Assembly: GCA_021399405.1 (NCBI GenBank)
Contig: JAAFKL010000241.1
Span: forward strand, 1 to 6,884
DNA length: 6,884 nucleotides
Source of the DNA: Candidatus Heimdallarchaeota archaeon
GTDB lineage: Archaea > Asgardarchaeota > Heimdallarchaeia > Heimdallarchaeales > Kariarchaeaceae
Direction of reading: 5' to 3'
Of this stretch, positions 6,317-6,884 are shown piece by piece (the stretch's first letter is position 1; each line of letters opens with the position of its first letter). Made by a program: the position numbers and the translations under genes. The notes beneath the pieces are model-generated. The model had not been told where the DNA came from. It saw nothing but the letters and a program-made list of their open reading frames with translations, and did not search any database.

Positions 6317-6331
6317 AAGAAAGGTTTTCTT
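6317..6331. other. Small hairpin in the spacer before the signal peptidase gene
   Basis: AAGAAA-GGT-TTTCTT forms a 6-bp stem with a 3-base loop, between the stop of the site-2 protease homologue and the GTG of the signal peptidase. It is followed by a mixed sequence rather than a long T-run, so it is a weak terminator candidate. It also lies just downstream of GATAATAA (6311-6318), a possible TATA box for the next gene. Confidence 0.25.
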
Positions 6332-6354
6332 TACTCATTAAAAACAAAATATTA

Positions 6355-6884
6355 GTGAAAGTTAAGCGAGAATACTTGGATTATCTCTACTTAGGATTTT
6401 TTATTTTAGTAGTTTTCTTGTTTTTCACCGGTATACTGATTTCAGCAATCGGATTCTCGATGGTTGTAATTGATAATCCTGATCCTAATAGTATGTGGCC
6501 CACATATTTTCAAGGAGATTTGTTTGTACTTGAAGATGCAAATCCTGATGATATTGTCTTAGGAGATGTTATTGTTTATGAGAATTCAAGTGGCGATAAA
6601 ATAATTCATCGTGTCATTGATGTAGTAATTATCAATAATCAATATTTTTTCCGGGTGAAAGGGGACAATCCCATATCAAACTCGACTCCAGATCCGTCAA
6701 CTAATCTCACAACACTGATAGCATCTGATTCTGTACTAGGTAAAATTGTGTACAGAATACCATATCTAGGTCATATTTCTCTGGCAATGCAAAGAAATGC
6801 AGCTATTCAATTATTTGTCTATTTGATAGTAGGATTAATAATGATTGCAATAGTATATTGGCCTGAAGATGAGGAAGAAGAGGA
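6355..6884 (+). CDS. Signal peptidase I, archaeal/ER (Sec11) type, 3' end cut by window edge
   Basis: The first 176 residues of a membrane-bound signal peptidase (S26B), which removes signal peptides from exported proteins on the outer face of the membrane. Residues 1-10 are a short basic cytoplasmic start and ~11-39 a membrane anchor. The catalytic serine is S46 in NSMWPTYFQGDLFVL (box B). The general base is H85 in KIIHRV, where bacteria have lysine, so the enzyme is of the Ser-His type. KGDNP at 102-106 with D104, and D113 in PDP, form the conserved acidic box. VLGKIVYRIPYLG at 127-139 is the usual closing segment. A second membrane segment spans ~151-169, followed by an acidic tail (PEDEEEEE) that continues past the window. 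GTG at 6355 is the first start after an in-frame TAA at 6316-6318. It is 98 bp downstream of the site-2 protease homologue, same strand; no strong promoter is visible, so cotranscription is possible. Confidence 0.93.
   Translation, partial: MKVKREYLDYLYLGFFILVVFLFFTGILISAIGFSMVVIDNPDPNSMWPTYFQGDLFVLEDANPDDIVLGDVIVYENSSGDKIIHRVIDVVIINNQYFFRVKGDNPISNSTPDPSTNLTTLIASDSVLGKIVYRIPYLGHISLAMQRNAAIQLFVYLIVGLIMIAIVYWPEDEEEE

Overview
This AT-rich window carries seven protein-coding genes and no RNA gene, insertion sequence or CRISPR array that I can see. The host is almost certainly an archaeon. Three points support this: an N-terminal acetyltransferase of the Ard1/Naa10 type, a signal peptidase of the archaeal/ER type with a Ser-His active site, and a HerA-family ATPase. 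TATA-like boxes also lie about 25 bases upstream of several start codons with no ribosome-binding site between them, the usual layout of leaderless archaeal transcripts. Five of the seven genes start with GTG or TTG. The low GC content and eukaryote-like flavour would fit an Asgard/Heimdall-type lineage, but that is a guess; no gene here settles the phylum.

Layout, left to right. Bases 1-127 are AT-rich non-coding DNA with the promoter of the first gene. At 128-724 (+) is a 198-residue protein of unknown function with a C-terminal zinc ribbon. At 901-2739 (+) is a 612-residue HerA/DUF87-like P-loop ATPase with a long helical N-terminal part. At 2813-3688 (+) is an orphan protein with a coiled coil and about six membrane segments. 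Two minus-strand genes follow: an orphan soluble protein (3747-4223) and an Ard1/Naa10-like acetyltransferase (4303-4788). A 154-bp divergent promoter region (4789-4942) holds two AT-rich palindromes. Beyond it, at 4943-6256 (+), is a zinc-ribbon membrane protein of the site-2 protease (M50) family, and from 6355 (+) a signal peptidase I that runs off the right edge.

Most genes appear to have their own promoter, so this is a set of neighbouring single-gene units rather than one operon. The most coherent pair is the right-hand one: an intramembrane-protease homologue beside signal peptidase, both concerned with membrane or secreted proteins.

The most striking observation is that the site-2 protease homologue keeps the fold landmarks (YFIP, GTIG, IGP, LLP, the GG turn) but has lost every catalytic and zinc-binding residue. 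HExxH reads KDVIQ and LDGGH reads LNGGQ, so it looks like a pseudoprotease. Second is the HerA-like ATPase with about 280 residues of predicted helical sequence before its motor, next to an orphan membrane protein.
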